Positions 13,201 to 25,200 of a stretch of 64,000 nucleotides of DNA are shown here, one piece after another. Source of the stretch: Amborella trichopoda (Eukaryota > Streptophyta > Magnoliopsida > Amborellales > Amborellaceae); NCBI RefSeq assembly GCF_000471905.2, contig NW_006498150.1, positions 1,049,299 through 1,113,298 on the forward strand, in the 5' to 3' direction. The translations under genes and the position numbers were made by a program. Below the pieces are notes generated by a model. It was not told the DNA's origin. It saw only the letters and a list, made by a program, of their open reading frames with translations, and made no database searches. How positions within the stretch are numbered: the first letter of the stretch is position 1; every line of letters begins with the position of its first letter.

Positions 13201-16200
13201 ATTGTACCAGAATATGAGGAAGTTGATCCAATAGCAGATCTATCCTCTGATGTGAGTAAATATAGGAGAAGAGAGTGGCTTTCACCAAAAGATAGAATTC
13301 AAGCACATCCCAAAATTATTTGCATCTTATGTCTACCACGAAAACCACCAACAGGAAAACAAGGAAAAAAAGCAAAAAATCCCGCAGATTAATCTACCTC
13401 TGGTAAAAGGGAGTAGATGGGAACATGAATGGAGTCCGGATCAAAAAACAAGGCTTTAAAGCTAGGCCTCCCCTAGGTGTATGGCTTGGCGTAGGGTGCC
13501 CAGCAACTAGGCAGGCGCCAGGAACCTAAGACGCCTGGAGGTGACAAATTTTCAAAAGCACACATATATGTGCTGTCCAAACCCACATATATGCAGATGT
13601 CAATTTCTGTTTTATTTTTTGCATTTATATGTATTCCAACTAACTTTCTTATGCAAATATATACATATGAATGTTGAAGCACATTCAAAACTTCAAATTA
13701 TTGAAAATTTTGTTTCTTGAATAACTGAAATAGTGGAGAACATATAGAAGTCCGTAGTATATTAGTGTCCATGCCCATAATGACATAGTCCATAAAACAT
13801 AGTTCATACAAACATTACACATTGCACCCTAAAATGATTCTGATAAAGTAGGATAAGCATTGAGATGATTCTTAAAAATTTACAATTTTTTCTCGATTCA
13901 AAAGAATTTGCAAGAATAATAAATTTTGGGTGTTTTAGGGTTTAGGATTGAGTTTTTCCACTTTGGGGGTGTAAAATACCCCCAAAACACCCCTTTCCCC
14001 CGTTTCATGGGTCAAAAAGACCCAAAATACCCTCAAGGCCATTTCTTTTTCGGCCAAAAAAGGCCTAGTTCCTGGCGGTGGGCCTACGGCAGGGCGCTGC
14101 ATACCCCTCCTGGGCAGGCATCCAGGAATTGGAGCCCAGAGATACCCCATCCAGACCCGGGCAAGGCAACCTAGGGCATGGTGATGTTTGAAGAGGTCTT
14201 CCATCAAGAATGGGGGCCCACCAGTGTTTGAACAGTTGTAGGACAAATGCTTGGACCTCTGAGATTAAGGTGCAATGCATGAAGAGATGGAAAGTTTGAT
14301 TCCTTGGCCACATTGCACATCAAAAACCTGTTTGCAAGCTTGATCCCTATACTGTAATTTGTCTGTGGTAAAGGCCTAGTTCAGTATGCCAAGCCCGTTA
14401 GGAATGCATTTTTTGAGGGCAGGAAACCCCTCCCCACCACACACCCCTCCCCCCCCCCCCCTCGGGGGAGGGGGACCACACATGGGGAGCCACGCCCTGT
14501 GCAAAATTGCCCCAGGCAGGAAAGCAGGGGATAACACATTGTAGAAAAGGTGCCTTTGGGATCAGGGTTCCATACAATCTTGACTGGGTAGGACAGTGGG
14601 ACGAAATGGTTTTTGAGGCAGTTGATTAGGGATACAATATCTCTTTATCAGAGAGAACTCAGAAACAATTTTTCTGTTTTTTTGGAGGGGGCGGTCCAAA
14701 CCAGATGACCACCAGCTTGAACGACATGATCAGAGATAGTAGATATCCCTGTTCATGGCCACATTGCAGAGGTTTGGAAAGGATAATTCAAATGTGAGGT
14801 CCCCCAGCCAAAGGTCTTTTCAAAACTTCATGTGGTTCCCAGTCCTCTCCTATTAACAAAGTTTTGCATCCATATAAGACTCATGCCCGAAATACGCAAT
14901 GAAAGCATGAATCCGGAGTCCATCTCAACAGCCGTCACATTTGCTTTCAAGGTGTCTACCTTTTCTATCATAGATAAGCATCACCTTTGCCCCATAGTTT
15001 AGCATCCACCATCTCAAGTATATCATCCTAACATGGAGTCAGCCAACGTGTGCTAAATATCAAGGAACCCCATTAATTAACAGCATTTTTTTAAAACATT
15101 AGCAGCATGATTTTTCCACCTCTCTTTTTTTTACTGTCACTAAATTTCCTATCATAGAGCATCCTAGACATTTCTATACGAAACCAAGCATGTGAGTTTG
15201 CTCAAAAAGGTGGGACGGTCTGACTCCAAACAGAACCACTTAGATGAATATAGAAACTTAACATTCCCATACAAAAACCAACACTTAAAGATGATGGAAA
15301 TCAGTTACATAAACACATTTAACATCTCTGTAAGCAGAGAACTATGCATTAAATAATTAGGTTTGGCTTCTGAATGGAAAAGCACAAGATAGTGCCATCT
15401 TAAAAATACTGTTTATACCTTACAGCCACTTAAGTTCAATTCAGTTATTTCCTTGCAGTTGTTCACGAGATGCTTTACACTAACGTAAGTGACCCTAGAT
15501 ACAAAAGACAACTTGCATCAGAACTAAAAGCATACAGCATTTCCTAATTATAAAAATTGATCGCAAAGAAGATAAACTTGCTTGGAATTGGAGAAATTAA
15601 TGCCTGGATTAAACAAAGAAAAACTACCCTAAACTGTATACTTCATAATGTTTTATGTCATAAAATTAAGTACCCTACCTTACATTCCAATAGATAGAGA
15701 AAATCCTGATATTCGGGCATGCAGCAGTAACCGCTTCAATTCCATCATCAGAAATTTTTTGACATCCATTTAAATTAAGAGACCTCAAGTCCATGAGTGA
15801 CTACAAAAACCGTAATTCCACAAATTCCAACAAGGATGAGCACAAGAACATAAATAGAGAAAATAATTGTTAAAATCCCCAAGCAGGTCCAGATGGATGC
15901 TAGTGAAACAATTGAATTACTAAGCATCAAGAAAGAACCTAAACTCGTAAGCATGTCATTCATCACCTTAAACACAATTAAAAAAAATAAAAAAAATCAG
16001 AGGTGCAATCTCAAAGCCATGAAACCATGCATGTTTCAAGAAATGATGCCTCAGATTCAAATGGACAGGTAATGAATCACTTTGCAGAAAGTTGTTACCT
16101 TCCCTTTAAGCTGCATGACATGTTTGTCTTCAATATCTTGTGCAAATTCCAGATTCAAATACTTAACATGTTGGTACCTTGGCTGCAGATACACTATGTT

Positions 16201-19200
16201 ATCAGGCAATTGATAGACAGTCAAAAAAAGAAAATAAAATAGTACTGCTTAATAAAAATATAATCTCTGTAAGTATTTAAAATTAATCTAATAAATTGAA
16301 ACCACAGAAAGGTAGAACCATCCCAATCAAAAGTATATCCAAATAGCATACAACAACATTGGATTTTCTAAGAATGAAGTAGATCAATGAGGCAAGAAAG
16401 TAATTAGGGGTGGCAATGGGCCAGACTGGCACTAGACCTGGCCTGACCCTAGTCAGGCTGGGTTGGGGCAGGCCATGAACTGTCGAGCCCAGGCCAGGCC
16501 CAATAAGAATCCGAGCCACGGAACCAGAGACATATGGATGGTCTAATAAGAATCTGAGCCAGAAACATATGGCCTGGGCCCAGGCCTTAGATCACACAGA
16601 TGGCCAGGTGGCCTTAGGCAGACCGGCCCCGTCCACTGGGTCAATGCCAGCCTTAAAAGTGACCATGAGAACCACTTCCTTACAACAAAGATATCATCAT
16701 GCAATCAATCTTCACACATAAATCTAGCATGTGTGTGTAAAGAAAGAAAGAGATGTAACAAAACAAAATTCGAATTGCTATCAAGCTCGAAGCTTCATGT
16801 TTTCCATCAAGATAAAGAGCAAAGTCAATCAGAGAGAATCCGCTAAAGAAAAGAGAAGAGAGACCTGCTCCAGCCTCCAATGCAAGAGAACAAAGAGCAA
16901 TATTTGTAAAGCATAAAAATAGTAAATTTACTCATATTCCTGTCAGTAAATGTGCAAGTGGTATAGGAGGGTATCTAGCTCTAAGCTATCTATTAAAAGC
17001 TCATCTATGCTATTTTACATAAAACACCAACTAACTAAATGCAAAATCATAATAATTCGTAACAGAATCTGGTTTGACCAAACAAAAGAGATCTTCCAGT
17101 CACAGAGTTAGCAAACCACCATTCACTTGCTGTATGTATCTTAATTAAGAAGGTTCATACTACTGTGTAGGAGTGGCAAATGTCTCACCTGGGGTTTGGG
17201 TCCAGACCCGAAGGGTAGGGTCTCAGTCCCTTAACCTGGACACCCCCCCCCNNNNNNNNNNNNNNNNNNNNNNNNNNNNNNNNNNNNNNNNNNNNNNNNN
17301 NNNNNNNNNNNNNNNNNNNNNNNNNNNNNNNNNNNNNCCTATCCCCTGTNTGCCTTGCCTCCCACGACTATAATAATCTTAGATACATAATTCTTTCATA
17401 TATATGACACCCAACCTGACCTGACCTGATGGGTCAGATCCAAGTGCAAGTGACATGGATCCAACCGGGGTCTGGTCAGGTCTAGGTCTTACCTTTACCC
17501 CATTTTGTCAAGACTGGGTTGGGGTCGACCTGGACCCGACCAACCTGTTTATAGGCTTACTATCGAGGAGATTGAACACAACCTTTTAACCCTAGGGAAA
17601 GTTCTCGTGCTCAACCAAAGAACACTCGCCAGCGTTGTCTCAAAAAATCTAAGATAGATATATGAAGCCTAAAACAAATAGGATATATATAGACACTATC
17701 TGCACAACACAACTAAATCACATGCACTCATGCTACCAAAGCCCCACCACAATTCACGAATGTGTATTTTGTAAGTATAAAACTTAATCAAACAGAAACA
17801 GATGCATATAGAAAATAGTTTATCACACTGTCCAGAAACTCAAACTCAGAGGCTGATTCAGTCATAACTCATTTGAGTCAATTTCTCGAGTAAATCAGTA
17901 ACCTTGAAAGAAATTGGTGAGCTGTTCATATTTAGTGATGAAAAATTTGAAGAGTTTTGCAAAACAGAGTGGAGGGGAATGGGAATCAAACATTTTGGTA
18001 CCTTATCTATCAAATAAGCATATTAGATTTGTATATAAGGAGAGATTACATATAAGGAAAAAGTCAGACATATTCTGAGATTGCATTTGCACGACTCGCC
18101 CACTGAACAAGTTACATTGACGCAGGGAAGTTTTCAACCTCAAACCAAAATTCTATTAATTGGTTTATTATCAGGTACCCGACTCCTTAGTAGTCATCAA
18201 GCCCTAAGTCACCAAGGCCAACGAAGAACCAACATGGTCACCCTTATCAGCCTCACCGAGACTTCTGTTGCTGTCATAATAGTAAGCTTCTTTGTGGTTG
18301 ACAGCCCCTGCACTCGTCCAAATGTTTAATACAAGAAGCAGCACCCATAACAATTACTTCAATTTTCTAAAGTTTCCTCCATTTCTCAAGCAACCCCCTT
18401 AAGGTCCTATAAACTATATCATCCAAGAATAACTTCAATGGAATTCTTTTCCATCTCCCTCAACAATAACCTCTAACTTTAAGCCATAGGTGGCATGCAA
18501 CAGTTTTTCCAATTCTAAGGTTGTGAACCTGTTTTCTCGCTTCTAATGGTTCAACTGGAATGACACCCAACTGTGCTCTTCTTTTAGTTAATGGCAAGCC
18601 ATTTTGGATCAGGAATATGAAGACCATGCATTTCTCAACAACTTGTTGAAAATTTAAAGGCTTATATATCATTCACAAAGTTATCAGTTACGAAAAAGGT
18701 AGCCAATAATTATTACATAACTCCTTTTCAAAAAATGATTAAACAATTATAAATTTTATATAATAAAAAGAAAATCCACTTAGGTCATCCTTCTTGTGGA
18801 AATGTATGGAACTATGTTACAATGGCCCCTATGATAAAACTAGCTATGTAGATTTCCGAGGTATAAATTAAAAAAAATTCTCTTTTTCATTATCAATAAC
18901 TGGAATTTCTACTCACAATTGCCACAATACAATATAGAAATAAACTCATTGCAATCTAGAAATTAACTCTTACTACCAAAATAGAACTTTATTCAAAGCT
19001 GAATTCAAACTTACATTATGAATTTTAATACAATTAGGAATTCTAATTTAAGTAGGAGTCCTAATTCAAAATAGGTATCCCAATTTAAATAGGACTTCTA
19101 AAACAAGTATGAATCAAGAACTGAAAAATAAAATGATAAAGTAGGCTTACTAAACCTCTGACTACGGTTACCCCCTTAGGATTTGACACAACCGACACCT

Positions 19201-22200
19201 GTACCAAACTCATGAAACCTCTGACTAGGGTTACCCCCTTAGGACTTGACACAACCAACACCCGATCACCAAACTGATGGAGCACTATGATCCTTTGGTC
19301 CTGCTGAATCCTCTGAACTAGGAAGGACCTATGGCAATAAACTCTAATAGAACTGGGGCTAAGAGCATGGACAACTATCTGGGTCTCTTTTCAACCCTTA
19401 ACCTTTGGTTGTATCACAAAAGCACCTACCTTGAACTCAATAGAAAGTGGGCTGGGCATGCCCCCTAACTTGGCAAACATGGGTGGTGCATACCACCCTT
19501 ATGGCCCCCCCTATTACGTGGGCGTACCTACCTGTGTGAGAGAGAGATGGTGTGGAGAAGAGAGAAAGGAGAGAGAGAGAGAGGTCTGAACTCAGATGGA
19601 TGAATAAGGGGATTCTGATGCAGGAAAAATTGACGAAGCAATAAAATCAGCAAGGAACAAGCCAAACACAAGAACAATTCAAAGAAACCTAGGGTATCTT
19701 CTCCACACCCAATCTAGGGTTGCAAAAACCTGAGCCTTTCTTTTTCTCAATTATGGAAAATGATGTGACGCCTTCTCCTAGGCCCCCATGCACCTCTATA
19801 TAATATTATTTAATATTCCAAGTACAAAAAGTGTCCAAACAAATAATGCATTGACTAATATATCCTAATTTAAACTTAAAATCTGCAGTGTCAGTTTTAC
19901 CCCTATAAACAGTGCTTGTGAATAGTACTCATGAAGTAAATAAAAAAATATAAAAATCCTAGAATCCCTAAAAAGCTAAAAAATAGAAATAAACCCTAAA
20001 ACTAAAACTAAAATATACATCCCTTAAAATTAAATAAAAATTAAGAATAAAAATAACTTTGCCCTCCATTATTCTCCTCTCGTTCGAAAAAACTCGTCCT
20101 CAAGTTTTGAAGTGTGCTAAGAGGAATTCAGCATCAAAACCACCTTTTTCAACATTCGTTTCCTTTGTCGACGCAAATATTACTCGTGGTAAAAGTAACT
20201 CCTCAAGAAAAAAATCCTGATTTTCATTTGAGGTATCAATGCAAATTTATCAAATACGGCTATCCTTGAATTCTGAAAATCATGCAGAAAAATTCAAACT
20301 CAATTATCTGATCTTTAGAGGTTTTCTCAACATCTATTACATCATTTTCTAAAGTCAAGGCCACAATTTGCGGTTTATGAGTTGACCACACTTCCCTTGC
20401 GCTACTCTGACTCCAATGCCCTAAATATCTTAAATGCTCTACCTCTACGACAATAATGAGATCTTCAAAGGCCATCATTTGGATCAGTCCTCCTGCTACC
20501 TTATCTCCATATTCTTCACCCTCTTCGAAAATATCTTCATCATCATCTTGATCCTTATCATAGATCGGATCTCCTAAACGGTCTTGTTGTTCATCGGAAT
20601 ATGTATCAAAGATTGGTGCCGAATCTGAATCTATAATTTGCTGATTTTTTATTCAATCTATGTCAAAATCAGGAATCTCATTCATCAAATCGAAAACCCT
20701 AAAGCGATGTTCCCTACATCTAGGCCGTATGTCACTATCCTCATCACTCGACTCCCTATGTGGAGCTAAAGTGAAAAACTTGCACTCGAGATCCTCTTGG
20801 GTTGGAAGATCACTGTTTTGCCCATTATTAAGGCTAGCAAAATATTGCATCAGATACTATGCTGCCTTTCAAGTTTTGCAATTTTGTCATTTTTTGGAAT
20901 CACATAGCGGGTCTATGAACCCCCCCCACACCGCTTTCCACAATCCCTTCTCTCTATAATGGGTTCACCAAACCCTAAGCATGTGATCAACAAAAACCTA
21001 CTGAAATCAGCATGATCTAGGTTGATTTGGCAAAACTTAGGCCAAAATCAGAAAACCCTAGATTTGGTTGTAGTTTCTAGGCCTTGTTGTTGAAGACACC
21101 CAGAGCTCTGATACCAAATCGATGCAGGAAAATTTTGGGAATCAGTAGAATTAGCAAGGAACAAGTCAAACACAAGCATAATTCAAAAAAACTTAGGTTT
21201 TCTTCTCGACATCCAAGCTAGGGTTACAAAAGCCTGAGCTTTTCTGTTTCTCAATTCTGGAAAATCACATGACTGTCTTCTCTTAGGCCCCCGCACACCT
21301 CTTTACAATATTATTTAATGTTCTAAGTACAAAACGTGTCCAAACAAATAATACATTGGACCATATATCCTAACTTAAACTTAAAATTCATAATAATAGT
21401 TTTACCCCTGCAAACAGTACTCATGAACACTACTTGTGAATAGTATTCATGAAGTAAACAAAAAATATAAAAACCCTAAAATCCCTAAAAGCTAAAACCC
21501 CAAGAAGTAAACCCTAAAACTAAAATTATAATATACATCATTTGAATTTGAATAAAAATTAAAAATAAAATAATTTTGCCCTCCATCAGATTTCCAAGTA
21601 ATCTGTGAGGTGTGAGAGAAAACAAATTAGAGCCATCCATTTCTCAAATGAGCCATTAAGATTAGGAAAGAATCTCGAAACTTTATCCTCTGAATCTTTG
21701 ACCCATATCAACTCCTAGTTAGACTAGAACTAGAACCCCCATAGTCCCATAAAATGTAGACTCTTACTCACTTACTAATTTCTTTAGAAATCAAAGTCAT
21801 CATGAAGATCCAATTCAAAGTCAAAAATTCAAACTATGACCAAACATTTCCTTCGACACAAAATATATGATATATCTCATTTTTCTCCCACATAATATTC
21901 CCAAAGATTTTATGAAGATGTCCCGACAGGTGTGAATATTTTCTCAAGAAGTAAGGCATCCCACCTTTATGTGAGATGTTCGGCCTAAGTGGACCCTGGT
22001 ACCAAACCCATATGGTGCCCACACGTGTGGAGGCTGGTCCCTTGGCCTCCCACACGTGGGTTCCACTCGAAACTATGCCCCGATAACTTGCAAAAATATC
22101 ATCATTGCCTTTTTTAGGGTTTTATGCCATAAAATAATTCTTATAAATTATGAAAATATTTAAAAATCATTGGAGCATAAATAAAGCAAAAAAAATATAT

Positions 22201-25200
22201 TTTTGAAGTTCCTTAAAAAATCTAAAACACTCAAAAATACCTTTAGAAGTGGATCGATACTAATGGAGTCAAAAAAATTGACTATTAGAGCACTCCACCG
22301 ATGCTAGAATCAGTGACCAAACAACTATCTTCGCAAACCAACCCAATGGGACCCATAATCCACAGTCATGCGCAGGAGCTCATAATTGGTTGTCAAAGCT
22401 GGTCCTAGAAAGTGAAAACAGGTTCCCCCCTAAGAGTAAGTCACATGCACATATCGCTCTAGTGCGAGGGACTCTCTCTTTGCAGGCACACACAGGTCTC
22501 TACTTGATTGCTTCACAAAATGCAGTTGTCGTATGTACATGCCTTGTGGAAGTTTGTTGAAGCTTTGACCCTCGCTCTCATAAGCCCACAACTGCACAAC
22601 TCTCCTAGCCTACAATCATCGTCCTTGGGCATCTCTCCAACCTCAACAACGTATGATCCTTTAGAAAAACCCCCAACGGTAGTGTATGCTCAAGGGAAAG
22701 GGTTTTGAATATGACCTAGGCTATACACCACCCAACCATAGGTCAATCAACTAAAACACATGCCCACTAAAATGTAGAATTTACTATATTTATTATTTTT
22801 ACATGCTCTTACAGGCTTTAAAGGCCACAAACCCCAAAATCCTATGCATCTTCTTACAAATGAAAACAAGAATTAGAATCTTGAACCACGAATAGCAATT
22901 AAGGAGAAAGATTACACACTCCTCTCAGTGTAGAATGTAAAAAAATACTTAGTGGGATTTGTTGGACCTCAAAATTAGCATCTCACCTCCATTCATCCCA
23001 ATGATCAATCTTTTTTTTCTTAGAAATATTTAACTTATATATTACTGTAAGTAATAATTATGAAGTTGTCACGAGAGGTGATGATGCATCCCACAAATCA
23101 GATGCTTTGGGTTAATTGACAAATCCAATTCAAATCGAATAACTCGGTATATTTTACATTCATAGGAGTACATCTATGTTTCTGCTTCACGAATATGATA
23201 TTTTCTGGGCATTTCTTATGATATCAAGTGTAATTCCTATTTTGGCATTTCTAATTTCTGGAGTTTTAGCCTCGATTAGTCAAGGACCATAAAAGGTCTC
23301 TAGTCATGAATCCGGTATAGAACCAATGGGGGAATACAAAACTACAGTCAAAGTTACAAGAAAATAAAAAATGACGATGGCCACCCACAAAAGACAGGTT
23401 CTCAACATCGAAAATAGGCCAGGCCATAGTCAGCTAGGGACCAAAAATCAAAAACATGCAGGGGATACACATGCAAAAACCAATGACCAAGAGGGAGCTG
23501 CTAGGCAAAACCCAGGGGGGGAGGGGGGAGGGAGAGAGAGAATAAGGAAGAAGATATGTAGAGATAGGGGAAGAAGTAGGGGATAGCGAAAAAGGCAGGT
23601 AATGGTGACGAGAGGGTAGCAGAGAAAGAAGAAAAAGAGGTGTGTGGTACTGTCACATAGCAGGGAGAGGTCAAAAAGGTAAAGAGATGGAGGAAGGGAG
23701 TGAGAGACAAACAAAAGCAGCTAGAGAGAAGAAAAATGTAAAGAAGCACTTAAAGAGGCAAAAAAAAAATATAGGGAAATTACAGTTAGTTTACCAAAAA
23801 AAATATAGGGAAAAAAAGAGAGACCTAAACCAAAAAGAAAGTAGAAAAAAGCAAGCAGCTCATTCAAGCGGCACTTGAAGCACCAACCTCAGCAGTCCCT
23901 AGTCAGAGCATCCACCGTCGTATTGGCTTCCTGCCAAATATGATATAAGCGACTCGAAAATGCTTGCATAAATGAAAAATGTGGTCAAAGATATTACCAA
24001 GTCTCCAAGGTTTATGATAATTTATGCAAGCCCAACCAATAATATTTTTAGAATCACCCGTCACTACGAGGTTTTAGCCCCAATTCTAATCAAACCTATT
24101 TACACCTTCAAAGAGTGCATTAGCCTCGGCTCATGTGGAATCACTTATGGAAGGTAACTGTGGAAGGAGGAGATAACAACTATTTTGGAACCCCTGAAAA
24201 TACCTCCATCGTTACAAGGCCCCAAGTTGCCCAAAGAGCAACTTTTTATATTCTGTTTGACGGAACCATGGTTAGGAGGGATCCACAAGGCTGCCTCGGG
24301 TGCTTTTGGGGGGTATCTGATGATGTACACCCAATTTGCGACAAAGTCTACCCTAGAGTAGATTTTGAGGTCTCTTTTTTTTTTTTTGATAAAAAGTTTT
24401 GAGGTCTCTGCGGTTAGTAGCCCAAACAATGGTGACTGCTGACAAAATCCACCATTTGGTAAAGTTATCTTCTTTGCTCAAAAAAGTCTAGAATTGCTTT
24501 TCCCCAAATAGTCCATAGGACAGCCAAACCGAGGCTCTCAAATGGAACAAGCTCTATTTAGATTGAGAAGGGTAGAAATAGGCCAAAGAGGGATGTTCTG
24601 TAAAGATAAGGATGACTCTTTGCCAATTGAAGTTGCTCAGTGTTTGTTATCAAAGCGTAGACGAGACTGCAATGAAGAAGAGATGGCTATGTGTCTCTTC
24701 AGCATCCAAACACAAACTACAACAATTGGCTAAATGTAATATTCTCCTTTGTATCTAGTCCACAATACCATTTCTATTGGAAATAATACGACGAGAAAGC
24801 TTGAACTTTGGTTGGGGTAAGGGTGACCTGAGCTTTAGACAATATGGGTTTAGGTGATGTGGGTGAATTGTACGAGAAAGGCTTTGAAACAAGGAAGAAT
24901 CGGTGAATCAATCAAAGCGGGTTTTAGTCCAAATAATCTTATCATTCACAGTAGGTTAAACAGATGTGGGAGGTCTTCAACTTTTGGTCCGAAGGAGGTC
25001 TTCTAATGTCGGCATCTAAGTGACCCAGTGGTCTAAGAACTAAAAAGGAGCAACAATGGCATGAGGAAGGCTAGAAACCAGAAAGAGGCTCAGCAAAGCG
25101 TCCTGTAAATGCTAATTTATTTGCCAGGTATCTGATAAGGGACATGAACCTATCGTTAGAGGCATAGATATTTCAAAAGAAACTAGAGCAATTAGCATTA

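Larger units (their letters stand above)
19614..21590 (-). mobile_element. Small non-autonomous LTR retrotransposon
   Basis: The element is 19619-21585 (1,967 bp), oriented on the minus strand. The LTRs are 21585-21123 (5') and 20068-19619 (3'), each 450-463 bp, with TG...CA ends. Next to the 5' LTR, the minus strand carries TTGGTATCAGAGCTCTG (21117-21101), the standard primer-binding sequence for initiator Met-tRNA. A purine stretch (GAGAGGAGAATAA) precedes the 3' LTR. The flanking 5-mers are TCTGA and TCAGA, four of five matching. The interior is only about 1 kb and has no RT, integrase or protease, so it would depend on another element. Confidence 0.9.

Noticed and set aside
13449..13560. 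GCCTAGGCG-type tract with a CAAGGCTTTAAAG end
   Set aside because: It resembles a common plant hAT repeat, but no second terminus or target duplication was found, so no element was called.
17170..17560. Another GGGTCCAGACCCG-type repeat around the first gap
   Set aside because: The assembly gap removes part of it and both ends are unclear.
23448..23749. Open frames rich in Ser, Leu and Pro on the minus strand
   Set aside because: They are produced by the pyrimidine-rich composition of this segment.
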